Source: Planctomycetota bacterium
Lineage (GTDB): Bacteria; Planctomycetota; Phycisphaerae; FEN-1346
Length of the DNA: 5,978 bases
Assembly: GCA_026386995.1 (NCBI GenBank)
Contig: JAPLMO010000446.1
Coordinates: 1 to 5,978 of the forward strand
Direction: 5' to 3'
Under the pieces are notes generated by a model. That model was given only the letters and a program-made list of their open reading frames with translations, was not told the DNA's origin and searched no databases. Position 1 is the stretch's first letter. Every line of letters begins with the position of its first letter. Positions 1 to 5,978 of this stretch are shown piece by piece. The position numbers and the translations under genes were made by a program.

Positions 1-1140
1 TTTACCACGGGCATGTGCCCGGCCCGATGGCGGATCACCAGTTACCTTCAGACGCGCGAGGGCAACCGGATCGACCAGCAGGCCGACTGGCTCGACCCGA
101 AGGCGCCGACGCTCGCCCGCACGCTCCAGGCCGCAGGCTACGCCACCGGCCACTTCGGCAAGTGGCACATGGGCGGCGGCCGCGACGTGGACAACGCGCC
201 GCTGCCGCAGGAGTACGGCTTTGACGAGAGTTGGACCACCTGGGAGGGCATGGGGCCGGGCATCGACAACGACCCTGCGGCCAAGGGCACGCCGCGCTTC
301 CGCCGCACGCAGAAGTTCGTCGAGAAGGCGATGGACTTCATCCGCCGCGCGAAGGGCCGCCCGTTCTACGTCAACATCTGGCCCAACGACGTGCACGACC
401 CGCACGTGGCCGACCCGGAGTTGCGGTCGAAGTACGACACCGCTCCGCCGGGCCACCAGGACTTCAATGCCGTGCTCGATGAGTACGACCGCCAGTTCGG
501 GCGGCTGCTCGATTTCCTCCAGGCCGAGGGGCTGGCCGAGAGCACCATCGTGATTTTCTCCAGCGATAACGGGCCGAACCCGCCGTTCCAGGGCCACCGG
601 CGCACCGGGGGTCTGCGCGGCATGAAGTGGAGCCTCTACGAGGGCGGCATCCGCATGCCCTTCATCGTGCGCTGGCCCGGGCGCATCCCCGCCGGCAAGG
701 TGGACGAGCGGACCGTCGTGGGCGCCGTGGACCTGCTGCCGACGGTCTGCGCGCTGGCGGGCGTCGCCCCGCCCGTGGGACCGGAGTTCGACGGCGAAGA
801 CATGAGCCGCGCGTGGCTCGCCGCGCCGCAGGACCGCACGCGGCCGCTCTTCTGGGAGTACGGCCGCAACACGCACTTCCTCTACCCGGCGGTGCGTTAC
901 AGAGTCGGCAAGGACAAGAAGGCGGACGATCTTTATCCGGACGTGAAGAACGACCGGAGCCCGAACTTAGGCGTCCGCGAAGGCAAGTGGAAGTTGCTCG
1001 TCAGCGCCGACGGCAGCGGGGCGGAACTCTACGACATTGCCACCGACCCAAAGGAAACCACGAACCTGGCCGAGAAGGAGCCCGCCACCGCCGAGCGCCT
1101 GGCCGACAAGGCGCTGGCTTGGCGGAAGTCGTTGCCGTGA
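1..1140 (+). CDS. Sulfatase, 5'-truncated by the window edge, with an atypical active-site motif
   Basis: This is the C-terminal 379 residues of a formylglycine-type sulfatase, which would hydrolyse sulfate esters. The reading frame is open from base 1, and the ATG at 13 lies inside the active-site region, so the real start is upstream. Judging from the Cys position in the neighbouring genes (85-87), about 80 residues are missing. Visible landmarks in order are: the active-site segment T-G-M-C-P-A-R (bases 7-27); the GKWH motif (Lys 160-162, His 166-168); the H-D-P-H segment (His at 394-396 and 403-405); the metal-binding S-S-D-N-G (Asp 565-567, Asn 568-570); the substrate-side Lys in R-G-M-K (625-627); and a C-terminal subdomain with R-E-G-K-W-K-L-L followed by E-L-Y-D and E-T-T-N-L. 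The motif is odd: Cys-to-Arg spacing is three, not four (see findings). The segment after it (Y-L-Q-T-R-E-G-N) also differs from the L-T-G-R-Y of genes 2 and 3, so this is another subgroup. The family call is secure; activity and substrate are not. Confidence 0.93.
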   Translation, partial: FTTGMCPARWRITSYLQTREGNRIDQQADWLDPKAPTLARTLQAAGYATGHFGKWHMGGGRDVDNAPLPQEYGFDESWTTWEGMGPGIDNDPAAKGTPRFRRTQKFVEKAMDFIRRAKGRPFYVNIWPNDVHDPHVADPELRSKYDTAPPGHQDFNAVLDEYDRQFGRLLDFLQAEGLAESTIVIFSSDNGPNPPFQGHRRTGGLRGMKWSLYEGGIRMPFIVRWPGRIPAGKVDERTVVGAVDLLPTVCALAGVAPPVGPEFDGEDMSRAWLAAPQDRTRPLFWEYGRNTHFLYPAVRYRVGKDKKADDLYPDVKNDRSPNLGVREGKWKLLVSADGSGAELYDIATDPKETTNLAEKEPATAERLADKALAWRKSLP

Positions 1141-1159
1141 GCGTTATGCACACCCGAAC

Positions 1160-1173
1160 GGAGAAGAACTACG
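1160..1173 (+). promoter_or_regulatory. Ribosome binding site and ACG start codon of gene 2
   Basis: GGAG at 1160-1163 is followed by 7 nt and then ACG at 1171-1173. Genes 4 and 5 have GGAG, 7 nt and ATG with identical spacing, and gene 3 has AAAGG, 7 nt and ATG. Starting at 1171 puts the twin arginines at residues 6-7, exactly as in genes 3, 4 and 5. No ATG, GTG, TTG or CTG lies in frame between the gene 1 stop and the Arg-Arg codons (1186-1191). The site is therefore either a real near-cognate start or an ATG changed to ACG. Confidence 0.75.
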
Positions 1174-2691
1174 AACGTCCTCAACCGTCGCGAGTTCCTG
1201 AAGTGGTCTGCCGCCGTGGCCGCGGCGATGGCGCTGCCGAAGTGGTCGAGCGCCGCCGGGCCCGCCCTCGCCGGCAGGCGGCCCAACATCGTCTACATCC
1301 TCGCCGACGACCTGGGCTACGGCGACATCGCTTGCCAGAACCCCAGGTCGAAGATCCCCACGCCGAACCTCGACCGGCTGGCCGCGCAGGGCGTCCGATT
1401 CACCGATGCCCACGCCCCCACGGCCGTCTGCACGCCAACGCGCTACGCCATCCTCACCGGGCGCTACGCGTGGCGCTCGGCGCTTAAGCGCGGCGTTCTC
1501 GCGCCATACGGCAAGACGCTGATCGAGGCCGGCCGCCTGACCGTTCCGGCCATGCTCAGGCAGGCCGGCTATGACACGGCGTGCATCGGCAAGTGGCACC
1601 TGGGCTGGCAGTGGCCGACGACCGACGGCAAGCCCGTCGCTTACCAGAAGGACGGGTCGAGCAACGTGGACTTCACTAAACCCGTCGCCGAGGGACCCAC
1701 GACGCGCGGCTTCAACACCTACTTCGGCACTGACGTGCCCAACTACCCGCCGTACTGCTTTATCGAGAACGACCACCTGCTGGGTCTGCCGTCGATACCC
1801 AAGCCGAAGACGATGTTCGGCAACCCGGGGCCGATGATCGAAGGTTGGGACCTCGTCCGGATTCTGCCGACCCTGGCGAAGAAGGCGGTGGAGTGCGTCG
1901 AGAAGGCCGCCAAGTCGCCGGACAAACCGTTCTTCCTCTATTTCCCGCTCACCTCGCCGCACACGCCCATCGTGCCCGCGCCGGAGTTCAAGGGCAAGAG
2001 CGGGGCGGGCGATTACGGCGACTGGGTCCACCAGACCGACTGGACCATCGGCCAGGTTCTCGACGCCATCGACCGCTGCGGCCTGGCCGAGAACACGCTC
2101 GTTATCTTCGCGAGCGATAACGGGCCGGAGAGTTTCGCTTACGCGCGCATCCGCGAGTTCGGCCACTACAGCATGGGCGACCTTAGGGGCCTCAAGCGCG
2201 ATGCCTGGGAAGGCGGTCACCGCGTGCCCTTCATGGCCCGCTGGCCCGGCCGCATCAAGCCCGGCACGACCAGCGGCGAGATAGTCTGCCACGCGGACCT
2301 CATGGCTACGCTGGCGGCCATGCTGGGCATCCGCCTGCCGGACGATGCCGCCGAGGACAGTTACAACATCCTGCCGGCCCTGCTGGGCGAGAAGTTGGAG
2401 ACGCCCATCCGCGAGGCCACGGTGCATCACAGTTGCAACGGCAAGTTCGCCATACGCCGGGGCGACTGGGTCTTCATCGACGCCCCCACCGGCGACGACA
2501 ACAAGGAGCCCGACTGGCTGAAGAAGGAGCGGGGTTACGAGCCGCACAACTTCCCGGGCGAACTCTACGACCTCTCGAAGGACCTGGGCGAACGCCGCAA
2601 CCTGTACGCCGAGCACCCGGAGATCGTGCAGCGCCTCAAGGCCCTGCTGGAGAAGTACAAGGCCGAGGGCCGAAGCGCCCCGCGAGCGTGA
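1171..2691 (+). CDS. Tat-exported sulfatase, probable ACG start
   Basis: This is a 506-residue sulfatase read from ACG at 1171. An in-frame GTG (1216) and ATG (1228) exist, but using them would remove the twin-arginine motif N-R-R-E-F-L-K (residues 5-11) that all visible neighbours have. After the Tat leader (hydrophobic stretch to about residue 30) come metal ligands D46-D47 in I-L-A-D-D-L-G-Y, the formylglycine motif C87-T-P-T-R followed by L-T-G-R-Y, GKWH (K141, H143), S-P-H-T-P (H264), A-S-D-N-G (D316, N317), L-R-G-L-K (K342), and a C-terminal subdomain with E-L-Y-D-L. All expected catalytic and metal residues are present. The product would be exported and remove sulfate esters; the substrate is unknown. 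It is closest within the window to the next gene, sharing A-E-N-T-L-V-I, E-G-G-H-R and the G-R-S-x-P tail. It starts 30 nt after gene 1 and ends 11 nt before gene 3, consistent with cotranscription. Confidence 0.93.
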   Translation, partial: TNVLNRREFLKWSAAVAAAMALPKWSSAAGPALAGRRPNIVYILADDLGYGDIACQNPRSKIPTPNLDRLAAQGVRFTDAHAPTAVCTPTRYAILTGRYAWRSALKRGVLAPYGKTLIEAGRLTVPAMLRQAGYDTACIGKWHLGWQWPTTDGKPVAYQKDGSSNVDFTKPVAEGPTTRGFNTYFGTDVPNYPPYCFIENDHLLGLPSIPKPKTMFGNPGPMIEGWDLVRILPTLAKKAVECVEKAAKSPDKPFFLYFPLTSPHTPIVPAPEFKGKSGAGDYGDWVHQTDWTIGQVLDAIDRCGLAENTLVIFASDNGPESFAYARIREFGHYSMGDLRGLKRDAWEGGHRVPFMARWPGRIKPGTTSGEIVCHADLMATLAAMLGIRLPDDAAEDSYNILPALLGEKLETPIREATVHHSCNGKFAIRRGDWVFIDAPTGDDNKEPDWLKKERGYEPHNFPGELYDLSKDLGERRNLYAEHPEIVQRLKALLEKYKAEGRSAPRA

Positions 2692-2705
2692 AAGGCTAAC
2701 CGATG
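2691..2705 (+). promoter_or_regulatory. Ribosome binding site of gene 3, overlapping the gene 2 stop
   Basis: AAAGG at 2691-2695 shares its first A with the TGA of gene 2 and ends 7 nt before the ATG at 2703. This tight arrangement suggests that genes 2 and 3 are translated from one message, possibly with coupling. Confidence 0.6.
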
Positions 2706-4127
2706 CCATCGATCAGCCGTCGGGACTTCCTGGCGTGGGCGGCCGGCAGCGCCGCGGCGCTGGCCCTGCCGCGCTGGCTCACGGCTGCGCAGAACACTGC
2801 GGCCGGCAAGCCGAACATCATCTTCATCCTCTTCGACGACCTGGGTTACGGCGAGCCGCCGGTTTTCCGCAAGGACTCGCCCTTCAAGATGCCGAACCTC
2901 GACCGCCTGGCCCAGGAGGGCGTCAGGTTCAGCGACGCCCACAGCGCCGCGGCCGTGTGCACGCCCACCCGCTACGGTGTTCTGACGGGGCGCTACCCGT
3001 TCCGCATCGGTCAGTTCGGCGTGCTCAACTTCGCCTCCAAGCCCATCATCGAGAAGCAGCGAATGACGGTTGCCTCAATGCTCAAGGCTCGCGGCTATTA
3101 CACCGCGTGCTTCGGCAAGTGGCATCTCGGGATGGATTGGGGCGGCGTGAAGGCCGAGGCCGCCGCCAAGGCCGACACGCCTGTCGCCGACGGCCCAACG
3201 ACGCGCGGGTTCGACGTCTTCTGCGGCTACACCGAGGCCCGCAGCATCCGCACGGTGATCGAGAACGACCGCGTTCTTGGCACGTACGAGCCCGTCGAGG
3301 TCCAGCCGCTGATGGCGAAGAAGGCCGTGGAGTACATAGATGCGCGGGCCAAGGACGGCAAGCCGTTTTTCATCTACCAGCCGCTGAGCATCCCGCACTT
3401 GCCGCATGTGCCCGCCAAGGAGTTCGAGGGCAAGAGCGGGCAGGGGGCCTACGGAGACTGGATCTTCGAGGGCGACTGGGTGGTCGGCCGGATTCTCGAG
3501 GCGCTCCAGCGTAACGGCCTCGCCGAGAACACGCTCGTCATCGCCTCCAGCGATAACGGGGCCGAGGGCCGCGAGTATCCGCCGCTTCGCGGCTCGAAGC
3601 GGAGCATCTACGAGGGCGGGCACCGCGAGCCTTTTGTCGCCCGCTGGCCGGGCAAGATCAAGCCGGGCACGGTTTGCGAGGACACGGTCTGCCTGAACGA
3701 CCTCCTGGCCACGTGCGCCGAGATCGTGGGCGAAAAGTTGCCCGACGGCGCGGGCGAGGACAGCGTCAGCATTCTGTCGCATCTTCTCGGCACCGCGAAG
3801 GGGCCCGTCCGCGAGGCCACCGTCCACCAGTCGGCGGCCGGCGACCTGGCCATCCGGCAAGGGCCGTGGAAGTTGATCTTCTTTAAGAACGGCAATCGCG
3901 AACTCTACAACCTGAAGGACGATCTCGGCGAAACCAGGGACGTGCTGGCCGCGAACCCGGAGATAGTCGAGCGCCTGACGAAACTCATGCAGCAGTACAT
4001 CGACAACGGCCGCAGCACGCCTGGCGCGCCGCAGAAGAACGGCATCAGTTTCGCGCTGCCCAAGTCTGTTGCCGCGGGCGCCGGCGAAGAGGGCGGCGAA
4101 GGAAAGAAACACAAGAAGAAGCAATAG
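2703..4127 (+). CDS. Tat-exported sulfatase with a lysine-rich C-terminal tail
   Basis: This is a complete 474-residue sulfatase. The start is supported by the AAAGG site 7 nt upstream and by a near-consensus Tat motif, S-R-R-D-F-L (residues 5-10), followed by an Ala/Leu-rich stretch to about residue 29. Catalytic landmarks are D45-D46 in F-D-D-L-G-Y-G, formylglycine motif C86-T-P-T-R, GKWH (K139, H141), I-P-H-L-P-H (H232), S-S-D-N-G (D284, N285) and L-R-G-S-K (K299), so the active site looks intact. The C-terminal subdomain contains A-I-R-Q-G-P-W-K-L-I and E-L-Y-N-L. It is a paralogue of gene 2, but it lacks that protein's insert between DNG and the active-site Lys and has a shorter C-terminal subdomain. 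After G-R-S-T-P-G it carries about 33 extra residues ending in a Gly/Glu-rich then Lys-rich tail (G-K-K-H-K-K-K-Q). The exported product would cleave sulfate esters; its substrate cannot be inferred. Confidence 0.96.
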   Translation: MPSISRRDFLAWAAGSAAALALPRWLTAAQNTAAGKPNIIFILFDDLGYGEPPVFRKDSPFKMPNLDRLAQEGVRFSDAHSAAAVCTPTRYGVLTGRYPFRIGQFGVLNFASKPIIEKQRMTVASMLKARGYYTACFGKWHLGMDWGGVKAEAAAKADTPVADGPTTRGFDVFCGYTEARSIRTVIENDRVLGTYEPVEVQPLMAKKAVEYIDARAKDGKPFFIYQPLSIPHLPHVPAKEFEGKSGQGAYGDWIFEGDWVVGRILEALQRNGLAENTLVIASSDNGAEGREYPPLRGSKRSIYEGGHREPFVARWPGKIKPGTVCEDTVCLNDLLATCAEIVGEKLPDGAGEDSVSILSHLLGTAKGPVREATVHQSAAGDLAIRQGPWKLIFFKNGNRELYNLKDDLGETRDVLAANPEIVERLTKLMQQYIDNGRSTPGAPQKNGISFALPKSVAAGAGEEGGEGKKHKKKQ

Positions 4128-4160
4128 CAGCCGGCCACATCGCCGCACGAGCATCAGCCA

Positions 4161-4174
4161 GGAGAAGAGAAATG
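4161..4174 (+). promoter_or_regulatory. Ribosome binding site of gene 4
   Basis: AGGAGAAG (GGAG at 4161-4164) ends close upstream of ATG 4172, with 7 nt between GGAG and the start. It fixes the start of gene 4 and serves as the template against which the gene 2 ACG site is compared. The 44-nt gap before it shows no terminator-like hairpin with a T run. Confidence 0.7.
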
Positions 4175-5683
4175 CACGGACACACGCGGCGAGACTTCCT
4201 GAAGTATGCCGGCGCAGGCGCTGCGGCCCTGGCGATGCCGAAGTGGCTGGGCGCGGCCGAGCCGGGCCTCGCCGGCAGGCGGCCCAACATCATCGTCGTC
4301 CTGACCGACGACCAAGGCTACGGCGACATCGCCGCCAACGGTAACCCCAAGATCAAGACGCCCAACATGGACCGCATGCACGACGAGGGCGTCCGGTTCG
4401 AGGATTTCCACGTCAGCCCCACCTGCTCGCCCACGCGGTGCTCGCTGATGACCGGGCGGCACGAGATGAAGTCGGGCGTCACGCACACCATCCTGGAACG
4501 CGAGCGGATGAGCCTGAAGGCCACGACCGTCGCGCAGATCCTCAAGTCCGCCGGCTACGCGACCGGCATCTTCGGCAAGTGGCACCTGGGCGACGAGGCC
4601 GACCACCAGCCCGACAAGCGCGGCTTCGACGAGGTGTTCATCCACGGCGCGGGCGGCATCGGCCAGTCGTACCCGGGCAGTTGCGGCGACGCCCCGGGCA
4701 ACACGTACTTCAGCCCCGCGATCCTCCACAACGGCAAGTTCGAGAAGACCGACGGTTACTGCACCGATGTTTTTTTCGGCCAGGCGATCAAATGGCTGGA
4801 CGAGAAGCGCAAGGCCGGCGGGCCGTTCTTCGCCTACATCACGCCCAACGCGCCGCACGGGCCGCTGCAATGCCCGGAGGACTACATCAAGAAGTACGAA
4901 GGGCAGGGCCTTACGCCGCAGGAGATGGCCTTCTTCGGCATGATCACCAACATCGACGACAATCTCGGCCGCTTGCTCGCTAAACTCGCCGAGTGGGGCA
5001 TCGAGAAGAACACCCTCGTTATTTTTATGAACGACAACGGCGGCACGGCCGGCGTGAAGGTCTTTAACGCCGGGATGCGCGGCAGCAAGAACTCGCCGTA
5101 CAACGGCGGCACGCGCGCGGCATCGTTCTGGCGATGGCCGGGGACCCTGAAGCCCGTTGTGGTCGACAAACTTACCATGCACCGCGACGTTTTCCCGACG
5201 CTGGCCGAACTGGCCGGCGCGAAGGTGCCCAACGACGTGGCCGCCAAACTCGACGGCCGTAGCCTCGCGCCGCTTCTCGCGGACTCAGCGGCCGCGTGGT
5301 CCGACCGCTACGTTTTCACCCACATCGGCCGCTGGCCGAAGGGGAAGGCGGCGGAGTCGAAGTACGCCGGCTGCAGCGTCCGCAGCCAGCGCTACAACAT
5401 GGTCAGCCACGGCAAGGGCGGCGGCAACGGGAAGTGGGAACTCTACGACCTCAAGGCCGACCCCGGCGAAACGAAGGACGTGGCCGCCGAGCACGCTGAC
5501 GTCATCAAGGAGATGTCCGCCGCCTACGACAAGTGGTGGGACGAAGTCCTGACGTGCCTCGAAAATGAGGATACCGTCGGGCCGGCCGCAAACCCCTTCA
5601 AGGAACTCTACCGGAAACAGTTCGGCGGCGGGCCGACGGAATCGGACAAGCCCAAGCAGGGCCGCAAGGGCAAGACGCAATGA
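4172..5683 (+). CDS. Tat-exported arylsulfatase-type sulfatase
   Basis: This is a complete 503-residue sulfatase of a different subgroup from genes 2 and 3. It starts at ATG 4172 behind a strong GGAG site. The Tat motif T-R-R-D-F-L-K occupies residues 5-11, followed by an Ala-rich hydrophobic stretch and A-A-E at about 28-30 as a likely cleavage area. Key residues are D46-D47 in L-T-D-D-Q-G-Y-G-D, formylglycine motif C85-S-P-T-R with M-T-G-R, GKWH (K136, H138), N-A-P-H-G-P (H229), M-N-D-N-G-G (D288, N289) and M-R-G-S-K (K306) followed by N-G-G-T-R and F-W-R-W-P-G. The C-terminal part has W-E-L-Y-D-L, D-P-G-E-T, W-W-D-E-V-L and N-P-F-K-E-L-Y-R-K-Q-F-G, an arrangement I associate with arylsulfatase-annotated planctomycete proteins (from memory, not searched). 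The last 20 or so residues are polar and Lys-rich. The active site is intact; the natural substrate is unknown. Confidence 0.96.
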   Translation: MHGHTRRDFLKYAGAGAAALAMPKWLGAAEPGLAGRRPNIIVVLTDDQGYGDIAANGNPKIKTPNMDRMHDEGVRFEDFHVSPTCSPTRCSLMTGRHEMKSGVTHTILERERMSLKATTVAQILKSAGYATGIFGKWHLGDEADHQPDKRGFDEVFIHGAGGIGQSYPGSCGDAPGNTYFSPAILHNGKFEKTDGYCTDVFFGQAIKWLDEKRKAGGPFFAYITPNAPHGPLQCPEDYIKKYEGQGLTPQEMAFFGMITNIDDNLGRLLAKLAEWGIEKNTLVIFMNDNGGTAGVKVFNAGMRGSKNSPYNGGTRAASFWRWPGTLKPVVVDKLTMHRDVFPTLAELAGAKVPNDVAAKLDGRSLAPLLADSAAAWSDRYVFTHIGRWPKGKAAESKYAGCSVRSQRYNMVSHGKGGGNGKWELYDLKADPGETKDVAAEHADVIKEMSAAYDKWWDEVLTCLENEDTVGPAANPFKELYRKQFGGGPTESDKPKQGRKGKTQ

Positions 5684-5712
5684 TTGTGACGAGGAGCCTG
5701 TCAGGATAAAAT
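5684..5712 (+). promoter_or_regulatory. Possible sigma70-like promoter for gene 5
   Basis: TTGTGA (5684-5689, 4 of 6 to TTGACA) and TAAAAT (5707-5712, 5 of 6 to TATAAT) are separated by exactly 17 nt, in an otherwise GC-rich region. A start about 7 nt downstream would fall near 5719, at the base of the large inverted repeat, making that repeat the 5' leader of gene 5. This is a pattern match only; a chance match is quite possible, and planctomycete promoter consensus may differ. Confidence 0.3.
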
Positions 5713-5716
5713 CTGT

Positions 5717-5794
5717 GGGTGCCACGGCTGCGCAGTTTGCAGCCGTGGTCGTTGGCAGGAACGCACGGCTGCAACCTGCGCAGCCGTGGCACCC
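5717..5794. repeat. Composite palindrome: 31-bp inverted repeat containing four alternating 9-bp modules
   Basis: Bases 5717-5747 are the reverse complement of 5764-5794 with a single mismatch (T5736 against C5775). The 16-nt centre can add a further 4-bp stem, CGTT 5750-5753 with AACG 5760-5763, leaving a 6-nt loop. Each arm is itself a hairpin: CACGGCTGC 5723-5731 with GCAGCCGTG 5739-5747, and CACGGCTGC 5764-5772 with GCAGCCGTG 5780-5788, each with a 7-nt loop. The module therefore occurs four times in alternating orientation. No T run follows it on the + strand, so it is not a textbook intrinsic terminator. Its form resembles REP/BIME-type palindromic elements or a small non-autonomous mobile element; no transposase is visible here. 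Confidence 0.9.
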
Positions 5795-5820
5795 TCCTTA
5801 TTAGAGTTGACGGACCTCTA

Positions 5821-5834
5821 GGAGCGTCGCAATG
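5821..5834 (+). promoter_or_regulatory. Ribosome binding site of gene 5
   Basis: AGGAG ending at 5824 precedes ATG 5832 by 7 nt, the same spacing as in the upstream genes. It supports this ATG as the start. Confidence 0.7.
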
Positions 5835-5978
5835 CAACCCATCAAGCGGCGGGACTTCCTGAAGGCGATGGGGGCAGGCGCGGCCGCCTTGGCCCTCCCG
5901 CGCTGGCTCGGCGGCGCCGAGGCCGCGGCGCCCCAACTCCAGAAGCCCAACATCGTCGTCATTCTCGTCGACGACATG
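5832..5978 (+). CDS. Tat-exported sulfatase, N-terminal fragment (cut by window end)
   Basis: Forty-nine codons are visible, open to the last base. The start is set by AGGAG 7 nt upstream. The leader has the Tat motif K-R-R-D-F-L-K (residues 5-11), then G-A-G-A-A-A-L-A-L-P-R-W-L, nearly the same leader core as in gene 3. It is followed by K-P-N-I-V-V-I-L-V-D-D-M, which is the first beta strand and the paired metal-binding aspartates (residues 47-48) of the sulfatase fold. The formylglycine motif lies beyond the window, so subgroup and activity cannot be judged. The sulfatase call rests on the PNIVVILVDD strand and on the row of sulfatase genes before it. Confidence 0.85.
   Translation, partial: MQPIKRRDFLKAMGAGAAALALPRWLGGAEAAAPQLQKPNIVVILVDDM

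Noticed and set aside
13..15. ATG at 13 as the start of gene 1
   Set aside because: It falls within the active-site segment. The frame is open to the window edge, and the metal-binding N-terminal strand must lie upstream.
1146..1170. ATG at 1146 as the start of gene 2, joined to the leader by a frameshift
   Set aside because: It is out of frame with the Arg-Arg leader, lacks a well-spaced ribosome binding site, and would need an undocumented indel. ACG at 1171 explains the leader with perfect spacing.
1144..2709. A 521-codon open frame on the minus strand opposite gene 2, with similar long minus-strand frames at 3075-4154 and 4154-5182
   Set aside because: They mirror the GC-rich third positions of the sulfatase genes, have no recognisable domain or ribosome binding site, and overlap genes with intact catalytic motifs.
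5717..5800. The palindrome as an ordinary Rho-independent terminator
   Set aside because: The stem is long enough, but the 3' side continues CCTCCTTATTAG with no T run. A termination role remains possible but is not shown.
5807..5812. TTGACG as a -35 box for gene 5
   Set aside because: A -10 at the proper distance would fall on the start codon region (about 5830), with no TATAAT-like sequence there.
1..5978. CRISPR arrays, tRNA or rRNA genes, insertion sequences
   Set aside because: No regularly spaced direct repeats, RNA gene signatures or transposase reading frames were seen.

Overview
The window is a high-GC stretch carrying five consecutive sulfatase genes (alkaline-phosphatase-superfamily, formylglycine-dependent type), all on the + strand: a 5'-truncated gene (1-1140), three complete genes (1171-2691, 2703-4127, 4172-5683) and the first 49 codons of a fifth (from 5832). 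Large sets of Tat-exported sulfatases with leaders of the form RR(D/E)FLK...AAALALPRW are typical of Planctomycetes and related PVC bacteria. I therefore suggest a planctomycete-like genome, but nothing here, such as an rRNA or marker gene, fixes the taxon.

Layout: the spacers between genes 1-2, 2-3 and 3-4 are 30, 11 and 44 nt, with no terminator-like hairpin, so genes 1-4 look like one transcription unit. A longer gap (5684-5831, 148 nt) separates gene 4 from gene 5. It holds a near-perfect 31-bp inverted repeat (5717-5794) and a weak promoter-like pair just upstream of it. Every gene whose start is visible has a Shine-Dalgarno-like sequence ending 7 nt before its start codon, and its twin-arginine pair falls at residues 6-7.

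The proteins are predicted to be folded and activated (Cys to formylglycine) in the cytoplasm, exported by Tat, and to remove sulfate esters from sulfated glycans or similar substrates outside the cytoplasm. No glycoside hydrolase, maturase, transporter or regulator is visible, so the substrate cannot be named. Genes 2 and 3 are close paralogues; genes 1 and 4 belong to different sulfatase subgroups.

Three points deserve a second look. Gene 2 appears to begin at an ACG codon that sits exactly where its neighbours have ATG. Gene 1 has an active-site motif one residue shorter than the canonical C-x-P-x-R. The gene 4/5 gap contains a composite palindrome that can fold either as one long hairpin or as two small ones. 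I see no evidence of a wholly new system: this is otherwise an ordinary sulfatase cluster.
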